A stretch of DNA of 64,000 bases from contig CAWBOJ010000005.1 in assembly GCA_963790405.1 (NCBI GenBank), forward strand, positions 62,001 through 126,000. The letters run 5' to 3'. Origin of the DNA: JBGSMX01 sp963790405. Lineage in GTDB: Bacteria; Actinomycetota; Coriobacteriia; Anaerosomatales; JAGXFU01. Shown here piece after piece: positions 1-8,304 of this stretch (position 1 is the stretch's first letter; every line of letters starts with the position of its first letter). A program made the position numbers and the translations under genes. A model generated the notes under the pieces. The model ran no database searches and had not been told where the DNA came from. It was given only the letters and a program-made list of their open reading frames with translations.

Positions 1-2
1 CT

Positions 3-251
3 CGCTACTACATCCGGCTGCGCGTCGCCGATGAGCCAGGGGTGCTCGCCGCGACGTCGCAGGTCTTCGGCGATCACGGCGTCTCGCTCGCGTCGGTCAT
101 CCAGCCCGAGGGCGAGCGCGCCGACGAGGCCGAGCTCGTCTACGTCACGCACCGCGCGTCGGAGGCGGCAGTGAGGGCATCGCTCGCTGAGATCGAAGCG
201 CTCGACGTTGTGCGCGCCGTCGGTACCGTGCTGCGCGTCGAAGACCTCTAG
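3..251 (+). CDS. hom: Homoserine dehydrogenase, C-terminal ACT domain (partial)
   Basis: Only the last 82 codons are present; the gene begins before the window. The reading frame opens at base 3 and shows an ACT-type regulatory fold: a strand reading YYIRLRVADEPGVLAATSQVF, then a helix and the strand around ELVYVTHRAS. This is the usual C-terminal domain of homoserine dehydrogenase, which senses threonine. A homoserine kinase gene follows after 12 bases, so the pair would form a threonine-branch operon. The dehydrogenase identity rests on this ACT domain and on the neighbour, because the catalytic part lies outside the window. Confidence 0.75.
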   Translation, partial: RYYIRLRVADEPGVLAATSQVFGDHGVSLASVIQPEGERADEAELVYVTHRASEAAVRASLAEIEALDVVRAVGTVLRVEDL

Positions 252-263
252 GAGGCGTTCGCT

Positions 264-1188
264 GTGGGTCGCGTCACCGTTCGCGTGCCGGCCACCTCGG
301 CGAATCTCGGCCCGGGCTACGACGCGTTCGGCCTGGCTCTGGGCATCGACAACATCTTCTCGGCGGAGCTTGCAGGCAGCTGGGAAGTCGAAGTCGCAGG
401 TGAAGGCGCCGAGTACCTGAAGGCGGATGCGACCAATCCGGTCGCCCAGGCGATGGCGCGCGTGTTCGCGGATGCCGGGCACCCGCGACAGGCCGCCCGG
501 TTGCGTTGCGACAACGCGATTCCCACGGGTCGCGGCCTGGGTTCCTCGGCAGCGGCGATCGTCGGCGGGCTGGTGCTGGGAAGCGCGCTCGTGGGCAGGC
601 CGTACGATTCCGGGACGCTTCTCGAGCTTGCGACCGAGATCGAGGGGCATCCCGACAACGTAGCGGCCGCGATCCACGGCGGGTTCGTGATCTCGGCGAT
701 GGAAGCGGGAGAGCCGGTCGCCCACTCGGTTCCGATCGGCCGGGGGCTGGCGGCGATCCTGGCCGTGTCGGAGCTGCCGTTCGAGACCGCGACGGGCGCG
801 TCGATTGCTGCCAGCCGAGGTGCCTCACGCCGATGCCGCGTTCAACGCGGGCAGAGCCGGCATGCTGGCGGCCGGCATCGCGCTCGGTCGAGCGGACCTC
901 GTTGCGGCAGGTGCGTGCGATCGAATCCACGAGGCGTATCGCGCCGAGGCGCTCCCTCGAGCGAGCGAGGTAGCTGCCGTTCTGCGGGTGGCCGGAGCCG
1001 ACGGAGCCGTCCTTTCCGGGGCGGGGCCGACCGTGATCGGTCTTGTCGTTGCCGAGGATGACGAGGCGGCACGTGCCCGCGGGGCTGAAGTGGTGCTGAG
1101 GTGCGCTGACGCCATCGCTTCGCTCGGCGGCTATCGTCCGCCGGTGGCCGTCCCGATCAATCGCGAGGGCGTGCAGCTGCTCGGCTGA
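264..1188 (+). CDS. thrB: Homoserine kinase (one frameshift)
   Basis: GHMP-family kinase that phosphorylates homoserine for threonine synthesis. It starts at GTG 264 behind AGGAGG with 8-base spacing. The ATP-binding loop is seen as PTGRGLGSSAAAIVGG, and the N-terminal VPATSANLGPGYDAFG is the typical family start. The frame breaks near base 795: a run of three G read as two restores the continuous sequence FETATARRLLPAEVPHADA, giving 307 residues, the normal family length. The C-terminal GHMP segment (VLSGAGPTVIGLV) is present in the second frame. The break is one of many single-base insertions in this window and is most likely a sequence error rather than gene loss. Confidence 0.9.
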
Positions 1189-1337
1189 GAGTCGTGAGGC
1201 GTGCGGCCGACCTGTGCGACAACGCAGAGCTGCCAGGTTCTTGCAGGTTGACCGCTATGGCCCGCGTCGGGGAATATAGACCGTACCGACGCTATTGACG
1301 CCCATCGAAGGCGCCCAACCCTCGCGGAGGCAATCCC

Positions 1338-2393
1338 ATGAACGAGCCGGATTCGGCACCGAACGACCCCAGCGAATCGACAGACAGCGCATCCGTTTCT
1401 GCGTATCAACCTCCCATGGCTGCATACCCTGCTGCCTCGCTGCCGACGGCTCCTGCGCCGGTCCGAGAAGGCATGGGCGCGGGCTGGAAGGTGTTCATCG
1501 TCGTCCTAGTGCTGGTCACGATCTCAAGCCTGGCCGGGTGCTGTGGTCTCGTATCCCTTCTGGGCTTCGGCCAGGACCCGACGACCGCATTCGGCGATTC
1601 GATCGCGGTAATCCACGTGGACGGTGTCATTGCGGGCACCGGCAGCTCGCTCGACGGGGTTATCAGCCCGGAGGAGATGCTGAGCTATCTGGATCAGGCT
1701 GCCGACGACGACAGCGTTCGCGCAGTGGTACTGCGCATCGACTCGCCTGGTGGTACGGTCGCGGCTTCGCAAGAAATCTCGATGGAGGTCGCGCGTCTGG
1801 CCGAGATCAAGCCCGTCATCGCCAGCGTCGGCGACGTTGGCGCGAGCGGAGCGTACATGATCGCGTCACAGTGCGACGAGATTTGGGCGCTACCGACGTC
1901 CGCGGTGGGTAGCATCGGTGTCATCACCGAGATTCCCAACGTTGCCGGTCTACTCGACAAGCTGGGTATCGAGTTCACGGTACTCACCGCTGGCGAGTAC
2001 AAGGATGCCGGCAGCCCCTATCGCTCACTCACGGCGACCGAGACCGACCTCATCCAACAAGGGGTCGACACCGCATACGAGGAGTTCATCGGCATCGTCG
2101 CGGATGGGCGGGAGCTTCCTGAAGACGACGTCCGCGACATGGCGACCGGCTGGGCATGGTCTGCCCGAGAAGCTCAGGGGATGGGCCTGGTCGACGAACT
2201 CGGCACGTACAACGACGCGCTCGATCGGGCAGCCGATCTGGGAGAGATCGAAGGCGACTACGACGTTGTCGTCTACGACTCCTACCAGTACGGCGATCTG
2301 CTGAATCTGCTGCTCGGCGTTCGGAATGACATACAGCAACTCAAGTCGCTGAATCCGGACGTAGGGCCTGCTGCTCCGGCCATTCCGCGCTAG
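1338..2393 (+). CDS. sppA: Signal peptide peptidase SppA (S49 family)
   Basis: Membrane-anchored serine protease that digests cleaved signal peptides. A Pro/Ala-rich cytoplasmic tail of about 49 residues precedes one transmembrane helix (about 50-78). The S49 domain follows, with the oxyanion segment RIDSPGGTV, the nucleophile in GDVGASGAYM (Ser170) and the general-base lysine in TAGEYKDAGSP (Lys222). At 351 residues it is the short single-domain form usual in Gram-positive bacteria. The start at ATG 1338 is supported by CGGAGG seven bases upstream. Confidence 0.93.
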   Translation: MNEPDSAPNDPSESTDSASVSAYQPPMAAYPAASLPTAPAPVREGMGAGWKVFIVVLVLVTISSLAGCCGLVSLLGFGQDPTTAFGDSIAVIHVDGVIAGTGSSLDGVISPEEMLSYLDQAADDDSVRAVVLRIDSPGGTVAASQEISMEVARLAEIKPVIASVGDVGASGAYMIASQCDEIWALPTSAVGSIGVITEIPNVAGLLDKLGIEFTVLTAGEYKDAGSPYRSLTATETDLIQQGVDTAYEEFIGIVADGRELPEDDVRDMATGWAWSAREAQGMGLVDELGTYNDALDRAADLGEIEGDYDVVVYDSYQYGDLLNLLLGVRNDIQQLKSLNPDVGPAAPAIPR

Positions 2394-2413
2394 TTGAGCC
2401 GAGGAGGGGGAGC

Positions 2414-3280
2414 GTGAGCGAAACACCGATCGTCATAGCCCACATCTCCGATCTCCACTGCGGGTCGCGCTACCACATCCCGTCGTTGGCGTCGCGCGTG
2501 ATCGACGAGCTCAACGAGCTTGCTCCCGACATCGTGGTTGTCACGGGCGATCTCACCGATATGGGGTTCCGCCAGGAATTCAAGCAGGCGCACCGTCTGC
2601 TCTCGCGGCTCGAGTGCAGTCACCAGATGGTCCTGATGGGCAATCACGATGCGCGCAACGTCGGCGACGAGCACTTCGCCGAGCTGTTCGGCAAACGCAG
2701 CTTCGGGATGGTCTACGGAAACGTGCGCATTCTCGGCATCGACTCGAGCGAGCCCGATCTGGACTCGGGCCGTGTTGGTCGCAGCAGGTATCGGTGGATG
2801 GAGGAGCAGTTCTCGGATCCCGACGAGTTCACTGTCATCGCGATGCACCATCACCTCGTACCCGTGCCGGGAACCGGTCGCGAGCGCAACATCGTCTACG
2901 ACGCCGGCGATATGCTCCGGGTGTTGGCGAGCAGCGGGACGGACCTGGTGCTGTGCGGGCACAAACACGTACCCAACGTCTGGCGCCTGGAAGACATGCT
3001 CATCGTGAATGCGGGAACCGCATGTTCCCATCGCCTTCGTGGTCGCGTGCGCCCCTGCTACAACGTGATCGAGATTCACGACGGGGATCGCGTTCGCGTA
3101 CTGCTCAAAGAGCCCTACTCGGATGCCGAGGTCGTGGCGGACTATCGTGCGCTCAATCGCAGGTTCTGCTTGTGGAGGCCCGAGGTCGCCGAGGGCGAGC
3201 ATGCCGTCCCCTGTGTGACCGAGCCGGCGCCTGACTTCGATTACGACGATCTCGAGCCTGCCGAGGAGTTGGAGACATGA
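2414..3280 (+). CDS. Calcineurin-like metallophosphatase
   Basis: A 288-residue dinuclear metal phosphoesterase. All signature motifs appear in order: DLH near residue 13, GDLTD near 45, GNHD near 76, HHH near 145 and GHKH near 180. This arrangement is that of class III cyclic-nucleotide phosphodiesterases (CpdA-like), but the substrate cannot be read from sequence. It starts at GTG 2414 behind GGAGGGGG. Its stop overlaps the ATG of the cyclic-diphosphoglycerate synthetase gene (ATGA), so the two are translationally coupled. A role in hydrolysing a product or intermediate of that pathway is possible but is only inferred from position. Confidence 0.85.
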   Translation: MSETPIVIAHISDLHCGSRYHIPSLASRVIDELNELAPDIVVVTGDLTDMGFRQEFKQAHRLLSRLECSHQMVLMGNHDARNVGDEHFAELFGKRSFGMVYGNVRILGIDSSEPDLDSGRVGRSRYRWMEEQFSDPDEFTVIAMHHHLVPVPGTGRERNIVYDAGDMLRVLASSGTDLVLCGHKHVPNVWRLEDMLIVNAGTACSHRLRGRVRPCYNVIEIHDGDRVRVLLKEPYSDAEVVADYRALNRRFCLWRPEVAEGEHAVPCVTEPAPDFDYDDLEPAEELET

Positions 3281-4620
3281 CACGCGTAGCAGCTCTCATA
3301 GACGGCGAGCACTATCCGCCGGTCGTGCGATTCGCGCTTGCGAGTCTGGGCCACGAGCACGAGGTAGTCGCTGCGGCGTTCCTCGGCGGGACCGAGAAGG
3401 TGGATCTCGAAAACGGTTTCGACACCTACGGTGTGCCGATAGTGACCGCTCCGACGGCGGCCGAGGCACTCGCCCAGGTCATCGAGCGCTACGAGCCACA
3501 CGCGGTGATCGATCTGTCAGACGAACCGGTGGTTTCCAGTGCAGATCGCTTCCATCTGGCGAGCATCGCGCTGTCGTACGGGGTCGAGTATCGCGGTGCG
3601 GACTTCACTTTCACGCCGCCGACCGCTCGGCTGACGACTCGCACTCCGACGCTGGGGTTGATCGGCACCGGCAAGCGCGTGGGCAAGACGGCCGTGTCGG
3701 GCTATGTGGCTCGCACACTCAAGGCTGCCGGGCGAGATATCTGCGTGCTCGCGATGGGTCGAGGCGGCCCCGCCGAGCCGGAGCTGATTCACGGCGAGAA
3801 GATCAAGCTGTCCACGCCCGATCTGCTGGCGCTCGCGCGCGAGGGCAAGCACGCCGCAAGCGACAACTACGAAGATGCGGTGATGAGCCGCGTCACCACG
3901 GTCGGGTGCCGCCGTTGTGGCGGAGGCATGGCGGGCGAGACGTTCTTCTCGAACGTGCCCGAGGGGGCTCGTCTCGCCGACACGCTGGGCAAGGAGCTCA
4001 TCGTGCTTGAAGGGTCGGGAGCGGCCATTCCCCCGGTCCACGCGGATGCACATGCTCTGGTCATCGGAGCGGGTCGTGGCATCACCTACGTTGAAGGCTA
4101 CTTCGGTCCCTACCGGCTCGGTCTGGCCGATCTGGTGATCATCGCCTCTGCCGAGGAGCCGATCGCTTCGCCGATGCAGGTCGAGGCGATCCGCGAAGCG
4201 GTCGCACGGCAGCGACCCGGAGTGCCGTGCGTCACGACGACGTTTCGGCCCTATCCGGTCGAACCGGTCGAGGGCAAGCGCGTGTTCTTCGCGACCACCG
4301 CACCGGCAGAGGTTCTCGGCAAGCTGACCCAGCACCTCGAAGACGAGCAGGGTTGCGAGGTCGTGGGAGCAAGCCCGCATCTGTCCGATCGAGAGAAGCT
4401 CCGCGCGGACATGCGCGCGAGTGAGGGCTCGTACGATCTGTTGCTCACCGAACTCAAGGCTGCAGCCATCGACGTGGTGGCGGCTGCGGGCGAAGAGGCG
4501 GGCGTGCCGACCGTGCTGTGCGACAACGTACCGGTGGCAGTGGACGGGGACGATCTTGAGGAACTGGTCATGCGGGTGGCCGAGTTGGCGATGAGCCGCG
4601 GCGCCGAGCGAGGGGTGTAG
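3277..4620 (+). CDS. cpgS: Cyclic 2,3-diphosphoglycerate synthetase-like protein
   Basis: A 447-residue protein with the architecture of archaeal cyclic 2,3-diphosphoglycerate synthetase, which closes 2,3-diphosphoglycerate to its cyclic anhydride using ATP. Visible features are a P-loop-like segment GLIGTGKRVGKTAV near residue 130, a glycine-rich MGRGGPAEPE, a cysteine pair in VGCRRCGGG and the segment ERRY-free GRGITYVEGYFGPYR. The next gene, three bases downstream, looks like 2-phosphoglycerate kinase, the enzyme that makes its substrate, which strongly supports the call. The pathway is best known from hyperthermophilic methanogens, where the product accumulates as a thermoprotectant and phosphate store. 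Confidence 0.78.
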   Translation: MTRVAALIDGEHYPPVVRFALASLGHEHEVVAAAFLGGTEKVDLENGFDTYGVPIVTAPTAAEALAQVIERYEPHAVIDLSDEPVVSSADRFHLASIALSYGVEYRGADFTFTPPTARLTTRTPTLGLIGTGKRVGKTAVSGYVARTLKAAGRDICVLAMGRGGPAEPELIHGEKIKLSTPDLLALAREGKHAASDNYEDAVMSRVTTVGCRRCGGGMAGETFFSNVPEGARLADTLGKELIVLEGSGAAIPPVHADAHALVIGAGRGITYVEGYFGPYRLGLADLVIIASAEEPIASPMQVEAIREAVARQRPGVPCVTTTFRPYPVEPVEGKRVFFATTAPAEVLGKLTQHLEDEQGCEVVGASPHLSDREKLRADMRASEGSYDLLLTELKAAAIDVVAAAGEEAGVPTVLCDNVPVAVDGDDLEELVMRVAELAMSRGAERGV

Positions 4621-4623
4621 CTG

Positions 4624-5541
4624 ATGCCTCACGGCAAGACGATCACGCTGGCAGACAAGGCCCACGGCCTCCCGTTCTCGAAGGGGTTGCTGGCGCAGTC
4701 GCTGACGGCGACGGGATTGCCGCCGAGTCGAGCGCACGACATCGCATTCGCGATTCAGGAGGATCTGCGTTCGCGAGACGAGCTGTCGATCACGATGCAG
4801 CGACTGAGGGAGCTCACCGAGCAGTTCCTCGGCGAGATGGCGGGAGAGCAGTTCTCGGAACGCTACCGACGTCTGTACAAGCTCTCAAAGCTCGATCGGC
4901 CACTCATTGTGCTTGTCGGTGGGACGACCGGTGTGGGCAAGTCAACGATCGCGACGGAGATCGCTCACCGGCTCGGTATCACCCGGATTGTATCGACGGA
5001 TTCCATTCGCGAGGTCATGCGTGGTATCTTTACGAAGGATCTCATGCCGGCTATCTACGAAAGCGCGTTCAATGCCTGGCGAGGTCTCCGAGTCCCGGTG
5101 CCACACGGTGCCAACCCCGTTATCGTCGGTTTTCGCGAGCAGACTGCCGTTGTGACCACAGGCGTCAAGGCACTGATCGACCGATCGGTACTCGAGGGGG
5201 ACAGCCTCGTGCTCGAGGGTGTCCATCTTGTTCCGGGATATATCGAGACACGTCAGTTCAAGAACGCGCGTGTCGTGCAGCTTGTCATCGCGGTGGATGA
5301 CGAAGAGTCCCACCGCAGCCATTTCTACATCCGCGAGGTGCAAACGGACGGCATGCGGCCGTTCGAGCGGTACCGGGCCAACTTCGGAAACATCCGATTG
5401 CTCGGGCACTACATAGAGGATCTGGCGCGTGAGCACGGCATCCCCGTGATCGTGAGCCATCAGCTGGACCTGACGGTAGCGGACGTGATCGAACACATCA
5501 TCGACGCGGCCGTGGAAGAGGAGTTCGAAGCAGCGCCCTGA
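4624..5541 (+). CDS. pgk2: 2-phosphoglycerate kinase-like protein
   Basis: A 305-residue P-loop kinase. An ATP-cone-like N-terminal region (about residues 5-70) is followed by a Walker A motif GGTTGVGKST at residues 99-108 and the switch-like STDSIREVMR. This two-part layout is typical of archaeal 2-phosphoglycerate kinase, which makes 2,3-diphosphoglycerate. It lies directly after the cyclase gene, so the two genes would form a complete route from the glycolytic intermediate 2-phosphoglycerate to cyclic 2,3-diphosphoglycerate. The alternative reading is a generic AAA/zeta-type kinase; the neighbour makes the specific call more likely. Confidence 0.8.
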   Translation: MPHGKTITLADKAHGLPFSKGLLAQSLTATGLPPSRAHDIAFAIQEDLRSRDELSITMQRLRELTEQFLGEMAGEQFSERYRRLYKLSKLDRPLIVLVGGTTGVGKSTIATEIAHRLGITRIVSTDSIREVMRGIFTKDLMPAIYESAFNAWRGLRVPVPHGANPVIVGFREQTAVVTTGVKALIDRSVLEGDSLVLEGVHLVPGYIETRQFKNARVVQLVIAVDDEESHRSHFYIREVQTDGMRPFERYRANFGNIRLLGHYIEDLAREHGIPVIVSHQLDLTVADVIEHIIDAAVEEEFEAAP

Positions 5542-5576
5542 CGGGATGCTGCACGAAGGAGGCGCGAGCAGAGGCC

Positions 5577-6239
5577 GTGAAGTTCTTCTTGGACACCGCA
5601 AACATCGGTGAGATCGAGGAGGCCGCCAGTTGGGGGGTCGTCTCGGGCGTTACCACCAACCCGACACTGTATGCCCGAGAGGGCGGGAAGCTCGCCGAGT
5701 TCCACGATCACATCAAGCGCATCTGCGAGATCGTGGACGGGCCCGTATCGGCCGAGACCGTGTCGCTGAAGCGCGACGAGATAGTGGCCGAGGGGGTCGA
5801 ACTCGCTGCCTTGCACCCCAACGTGGTGGTGAAGGTGCCGACGATGCCCGAGGGACTTGCGGCCACGAAGATGCTGTATGACAAGGGCATCAAGGTCAAC
5901 ATGACACTGTGCTTCACGGTGCCGCAGGCCTTGCTGGCTGCTCGCTCCGGTGCTGCCTACATCTCGCCGTTCGTCGGTCGCTTCGATGACATCTCCGAAG
6001 ATGGAATCGAGCACCTCGGCAATGTCATCGCCGCCATCAACAACTACGACTTCGGCCACGATGTCGAGATCATTGCGGCGTCGGTACGCCATGCAGAACA
6101 CGTGCTTCAGGCGGCGCTTCTCGGCGCCGATATCGCAACCGTTCCGATGGGAGTCCTCGAGAAGTGCGTCAAGCACCCGCTGACCGACCGCGGTCTCGAG
6201 TCATTTCTCGCCGACTGGGAGAAGGTCAAGAACTCATGA
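5577..6239 (+). CDS. Transaldolase / fructose-6-phosphate aldolase
   Basis: A small (220-residue) class I aldolase of the TalC/FSA family. The Schiff-base lysine is Lys86 in VVVKVPTMPEG. The family signatures FFLDTANIGEI, GVTTNPTL and NMTLCFTVPQA are clear, as is SPFVGRFDD. Members act either as transaldolase in the pentose phosphate pathway or as fructose-6-phosphate aldolase; the sequence alone does not settle which. It starts at GTG 5577, and its stop overlaps the start of rho (ATGA), so the two are coupled. Confidence 0.9.
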   Translation: MKFFLDTANIGEIEEAASWGVVSGVTTNPTLYAREGGKLAEFHDHIKRICEIVDGPVSAETVSLKRDEIVAEGVELAALHPNVVVKVPTMPEGLAATKMLYDKGIKVNMTLCFTVPQALLAARSGAAYISPFVGRFDDISEDGIEHLGNVIAAINNYDFGHDVEIIAASVRHAEHVLQAALLGADIATVPMGVLEKCVKHPLTDRGLESFLADWEKVKNS

Positions 6240-7600
6240 GCGCACGACCCCGCAAGCGTGGACGCCGTGGTGGAAGCGGTGGAGGAGGAGGCGGCCAACA
6301 GGAGCCGAAGCCTTCAATCAAGCGAGATGAACTCCAGACCAAGACGGTCGCAGAGCTCAAAGCGATGGCTGGCGAGCTGGAGCTCGACGTCAAGGCGCTG
6401 AAGAAGAAAGACGAGCTTGTCGAAGCGGTGTTCGAAGCGAAGCTTCGGGCCGAAGGCTTCGTCGAGGTTGCAGGTATTCTTGACGTCCTACCCGAGGGCT
6501 ACGGCTTCTTGCGCACGAACGGCTACCTGCCGGGTGACGACGATGTCTACTGTTCGATGTCGCAGATCCGCAAGTTCGATCTGCGTCGCGGCGATCACGT
6601 CGACGGACAGGTCAGGCCTCCCAAGGACAATGAGAAGTACGCAGCGTTGCAGCGCGTTCATCGGGTCAACGACCTACCTGCCGAGGAGACACGCAACCGC
6701 CAGCACTTCAAGAACCTCACGCCGATCTATCCGGATGAACGATTCGTGCTCGAGCACGGCGGGGAGTTCATCACCACCCGGGTGATCGATCTGATCGCCC
6801 CCATAGGCAAAGGTCAGCGTGGACTCATCGTCTCGCCGCCCAAGGCCGGCAAGACGACCGTGCTCAAGGATATCGCCGCCGCTATCACGGCGAACACCCC
6901 CGAGGCGTACCTCATGTGCTTGCTCGTTGACGAGCGCCCCGAGGAAGTCACCGACATGGAGCGATCCATCCATGGCGAGGTCGTGAGCTCGACGTTCGAC
7001 ATGCCGTCGGACAACCACATCGCGGTCGCAGAGCTCGTTATGGAGCGTGCGAAGCGACTGGTCGAGTCAGGCCACGATGTCGTGATCTTGCTCGACTCGA
7101 TCACGCGTCTAGCACGGGCGTACAACCTGTCGAGTCCCGCCTCCGGGCGCATCCTTTCCGGTGGTGTCGATTCCACAGCCCTCTACCCGCCCAAGAAGTT
7201 CTTCGGTGCGGCGCGCAACATCGAGTTCGGCGGGTCGCTCACGATTCTCGCCACGGCGCTTGTAGATACCGGCTCCAAGATGGATGAAGTCATCTTCGAG
7301 GAGTTCAAGGGCACCGGCAACATGGAGCTGCGGCTCGACCGTGGAATGGCGGACCGCCGTATCTTCCCGGCTATCGACGTTGTGTCGTCCGGAACGCGGA
7401 AGGAAGAATTGCTGCTCGATCCCATGATCGCGCCGTTCGTGTGGGGTCTGCGTCGGATCCTGCACGGGGTCGACAGTTCCGAGCGTGCGCTCGAGATGCT
7501 CATCAAGGGTCTCAAGCAAACGGAGTCGAACCAGCAGTTCCTGACCAAGATGGCGAAGCGTGCCGAGGACAAGCGCGGTACCAACGGTATCGACCTGTAG
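6236..7600 (+). CDS. rho: Transcription termination factor Rho
   Basis: Hexameric RNA helicase that ends transcription. The protein is 454 residues from ATG 6236. A basic, Gly-rich N-terminal stretch (residues 1-25) leads to the Rho N-terminal SAP-like segment (TVAELKAMAGELELD) and the cold-shock-like RNA-binding domain (GILDVLPEGYGFLRTN). The ATPase core has the P-loop PPKAGKTTVLK, the DERPEEVTDMER segment and the Q/R-loop region. The insert is short, unlike the very long Arg/Asn-rich inserts of many actinobacterial Rho proteins. Upstream in-frame codons belong to the overlapping aldolase gene, so the ATG at its stop is the natural start. Confidence 0.96.
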   Translation: MSARPRKRGRRGGSGGGGGGQQEPKPSIKRDELQTKTVAELKAMAGELELDVKALKKKDELVEAVFEAKLRAEGFVEVAGILDVLPEGYGFLRTNGYLPGDDDVYCSMSQIRKFDLRRGDHVDGQVRPPKDNEKYAALQRVHRVNDLPAEETRNRQHFKNLTPIYPDERFVLEHGGEFITTRVIDLIAPIGKGQRGLIVSPPKAGKTTVLKDIAAAITANTPEAYLMCLLVDERPEEVTDMERSIHGEVVSSTFDMPSDNHIAVAELVMERAKRLVESGHDVVILLDSITRLARAYNLSSPASGRILSGGVDSTALYPPKKFFGAARNIEFGGSLTILATALVDTGSKMDEVIFEEFKGTGNMELRLDRGMADRRIFPAIDVVSSGTRKEELLLDPMIAPFVWGLRRILHGVDSSERALEMLIKGLKQTESNQQFLTKMAKRAEDKRGTNGIDL

Positions 7601-7622
7601 CGTCGGCTGGTTCGAATGCGTG

Positions 7623-7651
7623 TTGAAGCGCCTTGGGGCGCGTGCTAAGAT
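7623..7651 (+). promoter_or_regulatory. Sigma-A-type promoter of rpmE
   Basis: A -35 box TTGAAG at 7623-7628 and a -10 box TAAGAT at 7646-7651 are separated by exactly 17 bases, with a TG extension upstream of the -10 box. Transcription would start near 7658, leaving a leader of about 60 bases before rpmE. The match is good by eye; no experimental support is available. Confidence 0.7.
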
Positions 7652-7718
7652 TCTCGGGCTTGTCTTTGAAGCGCCTGGTCGGAAACCAGGTGCGACCTTC
7701 TGAAAGAGGTGACCCACC

Positions 7719-8195
7719 GTGCGCGAGGGTATCCACCCAGACTACCTTGAGACCAAGGTCGTCTGTTCGTGCGGGAACACGTTTGTGACCCGTTCGACAA
7801 AGGGCGGCGAGCTGCACATTGAACTGTGTTCCGCCTGCCACCCGTTCTACACCGGCACTCAGAAGCTTGTGGACTCTGGTGGTCGTGTTCAGCGTTTCTC
7901 CGACAAGTTCGGCAACGCTGCACAGGCTGCGCTCGACAAAGAGGCCGCTGAGCGAGAGGCCCGCCAGAAGGCAGCTGAGGAAGCTGCCGAGGCTGCCCGC
8001 AAGGAGCGCGAGACCCGCGAGGCCGAGAAGGCCAAGCGCGCTCAGGCCTTCGAGTCGGCTCAGCCCCGCAAGATCAAGAGCGAGACGCCCGAGGCAGCTG
8101 CCGCCGAGGAGGCCGTCGCTGAGGCTTCGGAGGCCGAGGTTGTCGCCGAGGAGCCAGTAGCGGAAGAGGCTCCTGCCGAGGAGGCCGCCGAGTAA
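7719..8195 (+). CDS. rpmE: 50S ribosomal protein L31 with long Ala/Glu-rich tail
   Basis: The first ~70 residues are a zinc-type L31: VVCSCGNTF (Cys16, Cys18) and ELCSACHPFYTG (Cys37, Cys40) would hold one zinc ion. The normal protein is 65-80 residues, but this one runs to 158. The extra ~85 residues are a charged region rich in Ala, Glu, Lys and Arg that ends almost purely in Ala and Glu, with the look of a coiled coil followed by an acidic tail. It begins at GTG 7719 behind AAAGAGGTG. It has its own promoter and a strong terminator-like hairpin after it. Confidence 0.93.
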   Translation: MREGIHPDYLETKVVCSCGNTFVTRSTKGGELHIELCSACHPFYTGTQKLVDSGGRVQRFSDKFGNAAQAALDKEAAEREARQKAAEEAAEAARKERETREAEKAKRAQAFESAQPRKIKSETPEAAAAEEAVAEASEAEVVAEEPVAEEAPAEEAAE

Positions 8196-8224
8196 CTCTC
8201 GGCAGCCGTTGTTCACTGCTAGAA

Positions 8225-8259
8225 TCGGGGAGGCGATCATCGCCTCCCCGACGCTTTTT
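8225..8259 (+). terminator. Rho-independent terminator after rpmE
   Basis: A perfect GC-rich stem (CGGGGAGGCGAT paired with CGCCTCCCCG around a short loop) is followed by five T bases. A TGCTAGAAT extended -10 sequence (8217-8225) abuts its left arm, so a thyX promoter may start inside or just after the hairpin. Confidence 0.85.
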
Positions 8260-8304
8260 GTCGGTCACATCAGGCTCCGCCAGTAGAAGGATCACCGCAG
8301 CCAC

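Noticed and set aside
274..930. Long minus-strand open frames opposite thrB and many other genes
   Set aside because: High GC content keeps antisense frames open. These translate to Arg/Pro/Ser-rich low-complexity sequences with no family signature and lie fully opposite clear genes.
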